Below are positions 22,080 through 30,705 of a stretch of DNA of 64,000 bases, piece after piece. The number at the start of each line of letters is the position of its first letter. Position 1 is the first letter of the stretch. This stretch comes from Peptoniphilus asaccharolyticus DSM 20463 (GTDB lineage Bacteria; Bacillota; Clostridia; Tissierellales; Peptoniphilaceae): the NCBI RefSeq assembly GCF_900176115.1, contig NZ_FWWR01000009.1:930001-994000 (forward strand), written 5' to 3'. Under the pieces are notes generated by a model that made no database searches, was not told where the DNA came from, and was given only the letters and a program-made list of their open reading frames with translations. The position numbers and the translations under genes are program-made.

Positions 22080-22847
22080 ATGCCAAGGCCTAAACGAAGT
22101 AGGCAAATCTGTCAATATCCAGACTATTGGAGTTTTGCTCCTTTAAGTGACGCAAAAGAAGAAGTAGTTGAGTTAACTTTAGACGAACTTGAAACCATCC
22201 GTTTGATAGATTATGGTTCGCTGAGTCAAGTAGACTGCGCAGAGCAGATGGGTGTTTCAAGAACTACCGTTACTGCTATGTACGATAGAGCAAGAAAAAA
22301 AATTGCCGACTCAATTATTGGTGGCAAGAGATTAGAAGTCAAAGGTGGAAACTGTGAAATAAAGGAATCCTCCGTATATAAATTATGCAATAAGAAAGGA
22401 AAAAATATTATGAGAATAGCAATACCTTACGAAAACGGCGAAATTTTCCAACATTTTGAACATGCTGAACAATTCAAAGTATACGATATCGGAAATGGAG
22501 CAATAAATAATTCAACTATAATCGAAACTCAAGGCGAAGGACATGGAGCCATAGCTGGTTTTCTTCAAACAAATGAAGTTGACGTTTTAATTTGTGGTGG
22601 AATTGGCGATGGTGCGGTGAGAGCACTACTAACAGCTGATATCGATATCTACGCCGGAGCAATGGGCTTAGCTGATGATTTTGCAAAAGCATTTGCAGAA
22701 GGTAGACTAGTTTCTGCATCTGAGCCAACTTGCAACTGTGGAGGACACCACGACCACGGACACAGCCACGAAGGAAGCTGTGGACACGACCATGGTCACT
22801 CACACGGATGTGGTTGCCACGGAGACGATGGAGGATGTTGTCACTAA
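22080..22847 (+). CDS. DUF134 HTH fused to NifX/NifB-like dinitrogenase-cofactor domain, His/Cys-rich tail
   Basis: 255 residues from the ATG at 22080, chosen for the ribosome site ACGAGGTG and the family start MPRPKRSRQICQYPDYWSF. Residues 1-100 are the DUF134 helix-turn-helix (LTLDELETIRLIDYGSLSQ, AEQMGVSRTTVTAMYDRARKK). Residues about 120-225 are a NifX-type iron-molybdenum-cofactor fold (MRIAIPYENGEIFQHFEHAEQF, VLICGGIGDGAVRAL). The last 35 residues are almost only His, Gly, Cys and Asp, a metal-binding tail. Such fusions are widespread in anaerobes without nitrogenase and probably sense or carry iron-sulfur or metal clusters. A longer frame upstream to 22017 has no start support. Confidence 0.85.
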   Translation: MPRPKRSRQICQYPDYWSFAPLSDAKEEVVELTLDELETIRLIDYGSLSQVDCAEQMGVSRTTVTAMYDRARKKIADSIIGGKRLEVKGGNCEIKESSVYKLCNKKGKNIMRIAIPYENGEIFQHFEHAEQFKVYDIGNGAINNSTIIETQGEGHGAIAGFLQTNEVDVLICGGIGDGAVRALLTADIDIYAGAMGLADDFAKAFAEGRLVSASEPTCNCGGHHDHGHSHEGSCGHDHGHSHGCGCHGDDGGCCH

Positions 22848-22867
22848 TTAAGAATCTTTTTTCTAAT

Positions 22868-23985
22868 GATAATTTATCATAACAAGTGCAACATAAATAA
22901 ACTCATAGCTAATCAGCTGTGTTAATATGTAAGTGACCAAACAAAACATATTAAAAGGAGTGATTAACTATGAGCTATAACCATCTTACCATAGAAGAAA
23001 GATCTTGTATTTACCAATTTTTAAATTTAGGAATGAGTATAAGGAAAATTGCACAAGCACTCAAAAGGCCACCTAGTACAATATCTAGAGAAATTAAAAG
23101 AAATTCATCTAAGATAAAAGTTAGTAGGGGAAGTTACACTAAGTACTTTCCGATAAAGGCAAATGATAAATATATTGATAGAAGAAAAGACTGCCATAGA
23201 AAAAGTAAATTTTCTAAAGATGTTATTGATTATTTAACTGTAAAGATTAACGAACATTGGTCCCCTGAACAAATATCAAATAGAAACACAAATGAGATTC
23301 ATGAATTACCATCTACATCAACGATATATAGAATGATACACGCCAAAAAGCTGCCAAAAACTAGTATGAAAAATTTGAGAAGAAAAGCTAAATTTAAAAG
23401 GCCAGCAGAAAAAAGAGGAAAATTCAATGATAAAGGTAGAACAATTAAGAAAAGACCTAAAGAGATATACAGAAGGCAAGAATTAGGCCACTGGGAAGCA
23501 GATACAGTGGAATCAGGCAGATTAGATCATAAAAGGAAAAGTAGATGTTGTTTCGTAACCTTAGCAGAAAGAAAATCTAGATATTATATAGCAATCCTAG
23601 TTGAAAATAGAAAGTCGGAAAGCGTAACACCAGCAATAATAAATGCATTAAAAGATTATCCAAAAGAATTAGTAAAAACAATAACCTTTGATAGAGGTAA
23701 AGAATTTTCAGAATTTGAGAAAATAGAAAAAGAATTAGGATGCAAAACTTAATTTTTGTTGATCCCTATTGTGCATGGCAAAAAGGTACAAATGAAAATA
23801 GTAACGGACTTTTGAGGGAGTTTTATCCTAAGGGTATGGATTTATCAGAAGTGAATATTGATGAATTAAATTATAACTTAAGTTTAATGAATAATAGACC
23901 TAGAAAATGTATAAAATATAAAACACCTAAAGAAGAACTTTTTGGTCTCTTACCATAGGTGTTGCATTTGATTTGACAATTCGTC
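22868..23985 (+). mobile_element. IS30-family element, copy 2
   Basis: 1118 bp with the same inverted ends as copy 1 and a 4-bp target duplication TAAT (22864-22867 and 23986-23989). It landed just 20 bp after the DUF134/NifX-like stop, at the base of that gene's terminator. Confidence 0.9.
22970..23958 (+). pseudogene. IS30 transposase, frameshifted (copy 2)
   Basis: Open from 22970 to 23752 (260 residues) and then from 23740 on. Compared with copy 3 there are two single-base insertions near 23750-23760 (TTAATTTTTGTTG where copy 3 has TTATTTTTGTG), which shift the frame right between the second and third catalytic acids. The N-terminus is intact apart from one substitution (RPPST in place of RSPST). 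Confidence 0.85.
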
Positions 23986-24056
23986 TAATAGAAAAACCTG
24001 TCTTTCTAATGATATGTACCCTCTTTACTGGACAAACCAGTAAGGAGGGTATTTTT

Positions 24057-24624
24057 ATGAAATATAGTTATGAAATAAAAAAAGAAAGCGTGCAATTGTA
24101 TAGAGATGGTAAATGGCCTGATACACCTGAAAGGACTAACGAAAAAAACTTTCATGATTCAATTAGAATATGGGTTAGGTTAGAAGAACTTCATGGACCA
24201 GAAATTTTAAAACATGGAAATAATATCAATTGGACACCTGATGAGAAATTAGAAATGGTATCTAAAGTGTTAGCTGGAAATTCCATAACATCTATAGCAG
24301 TTGAATATGGAATTAATCATGGACAGCTTTATTCATGGGTTAACAAGTATAAAAATTATGGATATAATGGTCTTGTAAATAAAAAGAGAGGTCGTAAATC
24401 TAAAAATACAAGTATGAAAAATAAAAATATCCATAAAGCAAAAGAACTTAATGAATCTGAAAGAGAAGAACTAATAAAACTTAGAGCAGAAAAATGAATA
24501 TATAAAAGCAGAAAACGAAATAATAAAAAAAGAGATCGCCTTGAGAGAAGAACGTTACGCTGCGCAACTCAAGGCGAAAAAGCAGCGATTATCAAAGAAC
24601 TCAAAGAAGAAGGATACAGACTAA
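24057..24624 (+). pseudogene. IS3 OrfA (HTH protein), one-base frameshift
   Basis: Starts at 24057 after AAGGAGGG. The helix-turn-helix parts (KESVQLYRDGKWPDTPERT; SITSIAVEYGINHGQLYSWVNKYK) are intact. At 24490 a run of five A follows GCAG; with four A the frame would go on as LRAENEYIKAENEIIKKEIALREERY to a stop at 24622, the normal OrfA end of about 188 residues. As it stands the product ends after 146 residues at 24497, losing the leucine-zipper part and the overlap with orfB. Confidence 0.75.
24537..24582 (+). promoter_or_regulatory. Stem-loop and A5G site at the orfA/orfB overlap
   Basis: CGCCTTGAG (24537-24545) and CTCAAGGCG (24568-24576) form a perfect 9-bp stem directly before AAAAAG (24577-24582). 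orfB is in the -1 frame relative to orfA, the arrangement used for programmed -1 slippage in IS3 elements. A stem upstream rather than downstream of the slip site is unusual. Confidence 0.45.
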
Positions 24625-25439
24625 AATATCTTTTAAAAGCTATTGATATGCCAAGATCAACATACTATTTTGAAATAAATAAAGTTGATAAGATAAAGAT
24701 TAAGAATAGTCACATTGCAGATAAAATAACTCAAATATTTAACTTCCACAAAGGAAGATATGGAGTAAGAAGAGTATATATGGAGTTGATAAATCAAGGT
24801 TATATCATAAATCATAAAAGAGTTCAAAGAATAATGCATGAGCTAAAACTATTTGGAAAAAGATCTAAGGAAAAATATCACTCATATAAGGGGAAGGTAG
24901 GTAAAGTAGCTAATAATATAATAAATAGATATTTCAAGGCAGATAAACCTCTACAAAAATGGACCACAGATGTGTCAGAATTTAAATTCTCTTGGGGTAA
25001 ATGCTACATATCTCCAATACTTGATATGTATACCAATGAGATAATCTCTTACGACCTATCCTTAAGTCCTAACTTAAATCAGATATCAAATATGTTGAAA
25101 AAAGCATTTAACAAATTTCCAAAACTAGATAACTTAATACTACATTCAGATCAAGGTTGGCAATACCAACATGAATATTATGTAAATGAGCTTAAAAAAC
25201 ATGGCATAAGACAATCAATGTCAAGAAAAGGTAATTGCTATGATAACTCCATAATGGAGACATTCTTTGGAAGATTAAAAAATGAAATTTATTATGGTTA
25301 TGAAAAGAGTTATAGCTCTTTTGAAGAATTTTCAAAAGCAATAGAGGAATATATTTACTATTACAACAACGAAAGGATTCAATCAAAAACAAAATGGATG
25401 CCACCTACAAAATATAGGTTAGCATCCACTAATAATTAA
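24577..25439 (+). CDS. IS3 OrfB transposase (DDE, rve domain)
   Basis: Normally made as an OrfAB fusion by -1 frameshifting near 24577; the first internal ATG is 24648. It has the HTH_21 region (HKGRYGVRRVYMELINQG), then the catalytic acids in WTTDVSEF, LHSDQGWQYQ and SRKGNCYDNSIMETFFGRLKNE (DDE with 35-residue spacing), ending in YYYNNERIQSKTKWMPP. The frame is intact, but because orfA is shifted a normal fusion could not be made from this copy as read. Confidence 0.85.
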
Positions 25440-25503
25440 TTAAATATTGTGTCCAGTTTTATGGGTACACATCACTAATGAAGGACAGGTTTTTTTTATT
25501 TAT

Positions 25504-26043
25504 TTATCTATCTTCGTCTAAAACACAAAATACATAAGGTATATTTCTATATCTATCTTTGAAGTCCAAGCCATAGCCAACTAAAAATTTATCTTCTATT
25601 TCCATTCCAATATAATCAGCAGATATGTCCGCTGCTCTTCTCTCTTGTTTATTAAACATTACACAAGTTTTAATTGATGTTGGGTTTTTCTTTTTCAAAT
25701 GGTCAACTAAAAATTCCATAGTTATACCAGTATCCAAAATATCATCTACGATTAAAACATCATATCCATCTAAATCATAATCTATATCCTTTATGACTTT
25801 AACTTTACCAATGTTGATTTCACCATCTCCATAGCTTGAAGTCATCATAAAATCTATTTTTGTAACTGGTGTTATATGTTTTGTAAGTTCTGCTGTAAAG
25901 AAAAGAGCTCCTTTTAAAATTGAGATAACCAATAAATTTTTATCTTTATAATCTTCAGAAATTTTCGCTCCTACTTCTTTGGATATGTCTTCCAATTTTT
26001 CTTCACTACATAAAACTTCCCATTTTTTCTTTTCTATATCCAT
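25504..26043 (-). CDS. hpt: Hypoxanthine-guanine phosphoribosyltransferase
   Basis: 179 residues, the typical length. The PRPP loop VLIVDDILDTGITM, the early LLVISILKGALFF, and the C-terminal FLVGYGLDFKDRYRNIPYV are diagnostic. It salvages hypoxanthine and guanine to IMP and GMP in the cytoplasm. Ribosome site AAGGAGAAAG precedes the ATG. Its terminator has been split by the IS3 element downstream. No purine riboswitch is visible upstream. Confidence 0.95.
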   Translation of the reverse strand: MDIEKKKWEVLCSEEKLEDISKEVGAKISEDYKDKNLLVISILKGALFFTAELTKHITPVTKIDFMMTSSYGDGEINIGKVKVIKDIDYDLDGYDVLIVDDILDTGITMEFLVDHLKKKNPTSIKTCVMFNKQERRAADISADYIGMEIEDKFLVGYGLDFKDRYRNIPYVFCVLDEDR

Positions 26044-26175
26044 AACTTTCTCCTTGCTAATTAAAATAAATTATATACGTTATATGTACTGTCTTTATAT
26101 TATACCTTTTTATTAGCCGTTATTCTATACTCAACCCTCTCTTTGATTACTTTTAAAGCACTGCTAAATCGCTCA

Positions 26176-26206
26176 AAAAGACGTGACTTTTAAATCACGT
26201 CTTTAA
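26176..26206 (-). terminator. Intrinsic hairpin in the hpt upstream region
   Basis: AAAGACGTGA pairs with TCACGTCTTT around a TTTAAAAG loop. It follows the stop of the coding remnant at 26215 on the minus strand. Confidence 0.7.
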
Positions 26207-26214
26207 ATTATCTA

Positions 26215-26397
26215 TTAAATTTTGGACAAGAGAGCCTCAGTTTCAACTTGCTCATCATTTTCCAAACTTATATTAAGATCTTCATCAATGATAGGTGGCT
26301 TAAAAGTAATGGATTTTAGCCATTGTCCATTAGGCTGCTTCTCTTCATAAATTTGAATTTCAGAATTGAGTTTTATTAAACTTTTTAAGTTTCTATT
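26215..26397 (-). pseudogene. Unidentified coding remnant (C-terminal 60 residues)
   Basis: An open stretch ending EKQPNGQWLKSI ... NDEQVETEALLSKI with no start codon or ribosome site. It reads like the end of a real protein. The VETxxLLSK phrase also occurs in C-terminal extensions of clostridial RNA methyltransferase-like proteins, but I cannot assign it. It is followed by a good terminator, which supports a former gene. The stretch 26398-26597 shows nothing identifiable. Confidence 0.35.
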
Positions 26398-26597
26398 CTA
26401 TCAAATATTTAAACAATCTCTGCCTCCGAAAAGACTAACTCATATAGTTTTACTAACAATATTTTTATTAGCATGTTCAAATCCTTATTTCTTATATCAA
26501 TTATTTTCTGTTCACTTTCAATAATAAAAAAGTCTTTACTTCCATGGCTAATAATAAGTCTCTATTTTTCAATAACTATTGCAAAATTATATCTTGT

Positions 26598-27917
26598 TTA
26601 AGAAAATATTTTAATTTTAAAGATAAAAAATTCTTCATCCTGCAATGCTTTATATTCTATATTGTAATTATTCAGAATATTACTTACAATATATAAACCT
26701 AATCCATTACTATTTTCCTTATTTAAATCAAATTTAACATCAAATATTTTATCCATATTCGAAATTTTATTGTTACCGTATGAATTCTCTATATATAACC
26801 AATCATTAACTATCCCAATATTAATTACCCCATTTACATCAGTATATTTTACCGCATTACTAATCAAATTAGATAGAATCATCTTTAAAGCTGTTTTTCC
26901 TATATAAATATTCTCATCTAATATATAATTATTAACAGTTATTTTCTTTTGATTTGCTAATATTTCATACTTTTTTAATATGTCTTCTAATGTATCATTT
27001 ATTTTCAAATATTCTTCATCATTATTCAAATTTTCTATAGAATGAACTGATAATATTTGAGAAATATTTTTTGTTAAACTATCAACGATTCCAATACATT
27101 CATTAATATAAACATCTCTTTCTTTATATTTTCCAATATTGTATTTCATGTTTTCCAGTATTATTTTAAGACTAGCAAGCGGAGTTTTAAGTTCATGGGA
27201 TGCACCTTTAAAAAAGTCATATTTTAACTTTTCTAATTTTAAAATTTCTTTATTTTTAAATTCCAAATCGTCAATTGTTCTTAATAAAGTAGAATACAAA
27301 TCATTAATTTGTTGTTTTAATTCTCCAACTTCATCATTAGAGCTAACTTTTAAACGCGTTTTTTTATCAAGTTTCATCATTTTATCAGTAACAATTTTTA
27401 TTTCTTGTATATTATTTTTTATTGATTTTGCATAAATTAAAGAAATAATAGCAGAAAATAAAATTGATATTAATAAAGAATATGGTAAAAATTTAAGGCT
27501 TAAATCTTTCGCATCTTTTTGCATATCAGCTGTAGAAACAAATTGTAGATTTGTTTTTTTACCATCATTAAGCTTTATTTCTCTTTCTTCAATTATCAAA
27601 GAATTACTATCACTTTCTAAATTAACATTTATATTATCTTTGATTTGTATTTCATTCTTATTATTTTTTTCTTTTATAAATGCTTTTATTTCACTACTCT
27701 CAGAATAAAGCTCCAAAGTTTGTTCTATATATTTTATTTCTTTTCCATTCATATTACTAGAAATTTCATTTGCAATATTATGAATCTTTTCTTTTCTCGT
27801 CTCCAAATATGTTTTAGGAAAGATAAAAAAAACTAATGCATGAACTAATATAATTATTATTCCAAGAACAGAAAATATTTGTATGAACATTTTTGGAAAT
27901 ATCTTTAATTTTTTCAT
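26598..27917 (-). CDS. vncS: VncS-like sensor histidine kinase
   Basis: 439 residues. Membrane helices at about 10-32 and 145-165 flank an extracellular domain rich in Lys and Glu; then HAMP (about 165-215), HisKA with H241 (GASHELKTPLASLK) and HATPase (ISNLISNAVKYT, NSNGLGLYIVSNIL). The start ATG overlaps the regulator stop by four bases. Gene order (three ABC genes, regulator, kinase) and lengths match vex1-vex2-vex3-vncR-vncS of streptococci (kinase 442 residues there, from memory), where VncS responds to peptide and cell-envelope signals. Name by synteny and length, not by alignment. Confidence 0.75.
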   Translation of the reverse strand: MKKLKIFPKMFIQIFSVLGIIIILVHALVFFIFPKTYLETRKEKIHNIANEISSNMNGKEIKYIEQTLELYSESSEIKAFIKEKNNKNEIQIKDNINVNLESDSNSLIIEEREIKLNDGKKTNLQFVSTADMQKDAKDLSLKFLPYSLLISILFSAIISLIYAKSIKNNIQEIKIVTDKMMKLDKKTRLKVSSNDEVGELKQQINDLYSTLLRTIDDLEFKNKEILKLEKLKYDFFKGASHELKTPLASLKIILENMKYNIGKYKERDVYINECIGIVDSLTKNISQILSVHSIENLNNDEEYLKINDTLEDILKKYEILANQKKITVNNYILDENIYIGKTALKMILSNLISNAVKYTDVNGVINIGIVNDWLYIENSYGNNKISNMDKIFDVKFDLNKENSNGLGLYIVSNILNNYNIEYKALQDEEFFIFKIKIFS

Positions 27918-28567
27918 TTTCTCTCCAATTTATATCCTACATTTCTTATAGTAGTTATACAGTCTAATTGTAATTTTTTTCTAAGTTCTTTTATATATAC
28001 ATCTATTACTCGATCATAAGGAGTTTCTTCGCTATCTTTCCATACATAATCAATAATTTGCATTCTTGTTAACACTCGTCCATTATTATCCAATAAACAT
28101 TTTAATACTTCTAGTTCTTTTGCATTTACATCTATTTCTTCACCATTTATTTTAGCTGTATAGCTATTAAAATTAACCGATAGATCCTTATATTCAAACT
28201 TCTCTAAATGTCCATAGTTCTTCTTAATTAAAGAATCTATTCTAGCCTTTAAGACCGGCAATGAAAATGGCTTTTCTACATATCCGTCTACTAAATTAGT
28301 AAATGCATCAATTTTATATTCTTCATCACTAAATGCAGTCAAGATTAGAATTGGTAAATTGCTTTTCTTTCTAATTTCTTTCAACACTTCTAAACCATTC
28401 ATAAAAGGTATCTGAATGTCTAAGATAACCAAATTTATATCGCTATTAAATTTTGACAAGGCTTCTCTTCCATCTTTAGCTTGAATAACAGTATATCCAA
28501 ATTCTGAAAGATATTCACTTATTCCCTCTCTTATCATATTATCATCTTCAACAGTTAATATCTTCAT
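27914..28567 (-). CDS. vncR: VncR-like response regulator, OmpR family
   Basis: 217 residues from the ATG at 28567, chosen for the GGAGG five bases upstream; an upstream GTG would add four codons. Receiver with acidic pair, D50 (LVILDIQIPF), LTAFS and VEKPFS, followed by the OmpR winged helix (NAKELEVLKCLLDNNGRVLTR, VDVYIKELRKKL). It is the partner of the kinase that overlaps it. A possible own promoter lies upstream (TATAAT on the minus strand at 28597-28602). Confidence 0.8.
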   Translation of the reverse strand: MKILTVEDDNMIREGISEYLSEFGYTVIQAKDGREALSKFNSDINLVILDIQIPFMNGLEVLKEIRKKSNLPILILTAFSDEEYKIDAFTNLVDGYVEKPFSLPVLKARIDSLIKKNYGHLEKFEYKDLSVNFNSYTAKINGEEIDVNAKELEVLKCLLDNNGRVLTRMQIIDYVWKDSEETPYDRVIDVYIKELRKKLQLDCITTIRNVGYKLERK

Positions 28568-28596
28568 ATGTACCTCCACTTAAGCCATGCACTTAT

Positions 28597-28625
28597 ATTA
28601 TACAGCATATTATTTGATATTTAAA
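28597..28625 (-). promoter_or_regulatory. Possible vncRS promoter
   Basis: TATAAT at 28597-28602 (minus strand) with TTTAAA 17 bp upstream at 28620-28625. It lies just after the terminator that closes the ABC genes, which would let vncRS be expressed on its own. Confidence 0.5.
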
Positions 28626-28631
28626 ATCCAA

Positions 28632-28665
28632 AAAATTTTCGGTGCTAAAAAGCACCGAAAATTTT
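28632..28665 (-). terminator. Strong hairpin after vex3
   Basis: AAAATTTTCGGTGC pairs perfectly over 14 bp with GCACCGAAAATTTT around TTTTTA. It begins within the vex3 stop codon and separates vex1-3 from vncRS. With T-rich flank on the minus strand it can stop or attenuate transcription. Confidence 0.85.
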
Positions 28666-30040
28666 AATTATTGTCAATTAATAATTCTTTTGGATTCCTT
28701 CTTAATATATTGAATGAAGAAATAATCAATGATACAAGAAGTACTAAACTCATAAATATAACTACATAAATTATGAATTTAGGTAATACATTTATATCTA
28801 AACTTGATAATGTCTTGTTAAATCCTTCAGCTTCTGCCCCACCACCTAATTGGCTAGATGCAGATTGTCTGGCTATTTGTTTAGCTATATCACCAGTAAC
28901 CTTATTCAATATATTATTCCCAAGCTTATCAGCTGTATATTGAGCTAAGAAATAAGAACCAACGAATGCGGGGATTGATATAAATACCATCTCAATTAGG
29001 AATTGACCAAAAATTTCTAATTTTGATATACCTAATGATAGTAATACTGCTATTTCTTTCTTTCTAGCATTCATCCATAAGAATAATAATAATGAAACTA
29101 CAACTCCTGCAAATATTAATGAGCCAACAAATAATTTATTTGAAATTGAGTAGATACCTGATATAGATTGTTGTAATGCAGGGTAATTCGATGAACTTTT
29201 AATCAAATTATATTCTCTCCAATTTATATCTAATTTCCCAAGATCTTTTATTACACTATCAAGATTCTTATCACCTTTTACAAAGAATGTTGCATCTTGG
29301 TATACAGCTGTATCTTCTGTATTACCATAAACTTTAGCAGCTGTATGAACATCAGTGATTAATGTATTTTCGTATAGTTCTTGTGCTGCACTTACTCCAC
29401 CGCTATTATGCCCGTCGAATAGACCTTTAATTTCTACTTCTACTGTTTCATCTGCACCTTTCTCATTATCAGCATCAAATAAATTAGATTTTATTTTTAT
29501 CTTATCTCCAACTTTAAGATTATTTTTTTCAGCTAAATCTTTATGCATTAAGATTTTATTTTTATCTTCATTTTCTAAATGATTTCCTTCTACTAATTTA
29601 TATGCTTCTGATACAAATTTTGTTTCTTTTGATGAGTCGTTAACCCCAGTTAACATAACTGTTCTTTTAAAATTCTTCGCTCTTTCAGGTGATTGATTCG
29701 CAAGAGTCTCTTGAGTTTCAATAATATCATAATCAACTAAATCTGCAACACTGTTTATTCTTTTTACATAGGAGTCTATACTATCTGTTTGAGATATCTT
29801 TTTAATATCTTCACCTTTTACATTTCCCCCACCTCTAGGTGTTCCTGGATTTACTTGTCTATTTATTTCCATAGAAAAACTATTTGTTATATTAGCAAAT
29901 GTTTCTTTTGAAGCTTTGTTCGTAGCATCTTTAATAGATAAACTAATGATACTTAAAGTTGACATAGATAAAATAACTAATATAATAATTAATGATTTTA
30001 AACTTTTTCTAGTTACATAAGCAAATGCATTTTTTATCAT
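28664..30040 (-). CDS. vex3: Vex3-like ABC permease (FtsX/MacB type)
   Basis: 458 residues (Vex3 of pneumococcus is 459, from memory). One N-terminal helix, a large extracellular MacB-PCD domain (about 40-300), and three C-terminal helices with the FtsX repeat (WMNARKKEIAVLLSLGISKLEIFGQFLIEMVFISIPAFVGSYF; split here for reading as helix 2 and the coupling loop). It overlaps the ATPase gene by one base. Such permeases do not move substrates through a channel but transmit force across the membrane to outer partners or peptides. Confidence 0.8.
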   Translation of the reverse strand: MIKNAFAYVTRKSLKSLIIILVILSMSTLSIISLSIKDATNKASKETFANITNSFSMEINRQVNPGTPRGGGNVKGEDIKKISQTDSIDSYVKRINSVADLVDYDIIETQETLANQSPERAKNFKRTVMLTGVNDSSKETKFVSEAYKLVEGNHLENEDKNKILMHKDLAEKNNLKVGDKIKIKSNLFDADNEKGADETVEVEIKGLFDGHNSGGVSAAQELYENTLITDVHTAAKVYGNTEDTAVYQDATFFVKGDKNLDSVIKDLGKLDINWREYNLIKSSSNYPALQQSISGIYSISNKLFVGSLIFAGVVVSLLLFLWMNARKKEIAVLLSLGISKLEIFGQFLIEMVFISIPAFVGSYFLAQYTADKLGNNILNKVTGDIAKQIARQSASSQLGGGAEAEGFNKTLSSLDINVLPKFIIYVVIFMSLVLLVSLIISSFNILRRNPKELLIDNN

Positions 30041-30696
30041 TATTTAACCTCCAAATTCATTTTATTTACTTTTTTCAACTTTTTATCACTTAGTTCTAAA
30101 ATGATATCCGCAGAATCTGCTACTTCCTTACTATGTGTTACAACTATTACACATTTATTTCTATCTTTAGCTAATGTCTTTAATTTATTAATTATTTCTC
30201 CAGCGGTAACACTGTCTAGATTACCAGTAGGCTCATCAGCTAGTATTATTGGAGCATCTGATACCAATGCTCTAGCAATAGCTACTCTTTGTTGCTGTCC
30301 ACCAGATAATTTCATAACATTTCTTTTTATTTGGTTTTTATCTAAACCTAGTTCAAACAAGATACTTTCATCTGCTGATTTATTTACTAATCTAATATTT
30401 TCAATTGGTGATAAATAGTCTATTAAATTATAGTTTTGAAATACTAAAGATATATTATTTTTTCTGTGATTACTATATCCTTTCTTTTCTATATCTTCAT
30501 TATTAAACAATATTTCTCCTGTTTGAGGTTTATCAAGTCCAGCAAGTAAGGAAAGAAGTGTAGATTTTCCTGTTCCTGACTTTCCTACTATCGCATAAAA
30601 CTTCCCAAGTTCAAATTTTTGATTTACTCCTGACAAAACTTTTTCTTTAGAATTTGCATAACTATATGCTACATTCTTTATTTCTAATGTATCCAT
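30040..30696 (-). CDS. vex2: Vex2-like ABC ATPase (LolD/MacB type)
   Basis: 218 residues. Walker A GKSGTGKST, Q-loop FQNYNLIDYLSP, signature LSGGQQQR, Walker B IILADEPTGNLD and the switch histidine in VVTHSKEVA. It energises the two flanking FtsX-type permeases. It lies nine bases from vex1 and overlaps vex3, so all three are one transcription unit. Confidence 0.9.
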   Translation of the reverse strand: MDTLEIKNVAYSYANSKEKVLSGVNQKFELGKFYAIVGKSGTGKSTLLSLLAGLDKPQTGEILFNNEDIEKKGYSNHRKNNISLVFQNYNLIDYLSPIENIRLVNKSADESILFELGLDKNQIKRNVMKLSGGQQQRVAIARALVSDAPIILADEPTGNLDSVTAGEIINKLKTLAKDRNKCVIVVTHSKEVADSADIILELSDKKLKKVNKMNLEVK

Positions 30697-30705
30697 TATT
30701 TTCTC

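Larger units (their letters stand above)
24010..25474 (+). mobile_element. IS3-family element (IS150-like)
   Basis: 1465 bp. Ends TGATATGTACCC and GGGTACACATCA form inverted repeats continuing into TTTACTGGACA/TGTCCAGTTTT, with the family's 5'-TG...CA-3' tips. A 4-bp duplication CTAA (24006-24009 and 25475-25478) flanks it. It carries overlapping orfA and orfB. Confidence 0.9.
23990..25498. terminator. Intrinsic terminator split by IS3 insertion
   Basis: AAACCTGTCTTTC (23994-24006) and GAAGGACAGGTTT (25480-25492) are complementary and would form a 13-bp stem with loop TAAT if the IS3 element were removed. It originally lay between the convergent DUF134/NifX-like gene and hpt and probably served both. 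Now its two arms are 1.5 kb apart. Confidence 0.75.

Noticed and set aside
26044-26175. Purine riboswitch upstream of hpt
   Set aside because: No conserved guanine-riboswitch core (paired loops and UAU/CUAC text) is visible on the minus strand.
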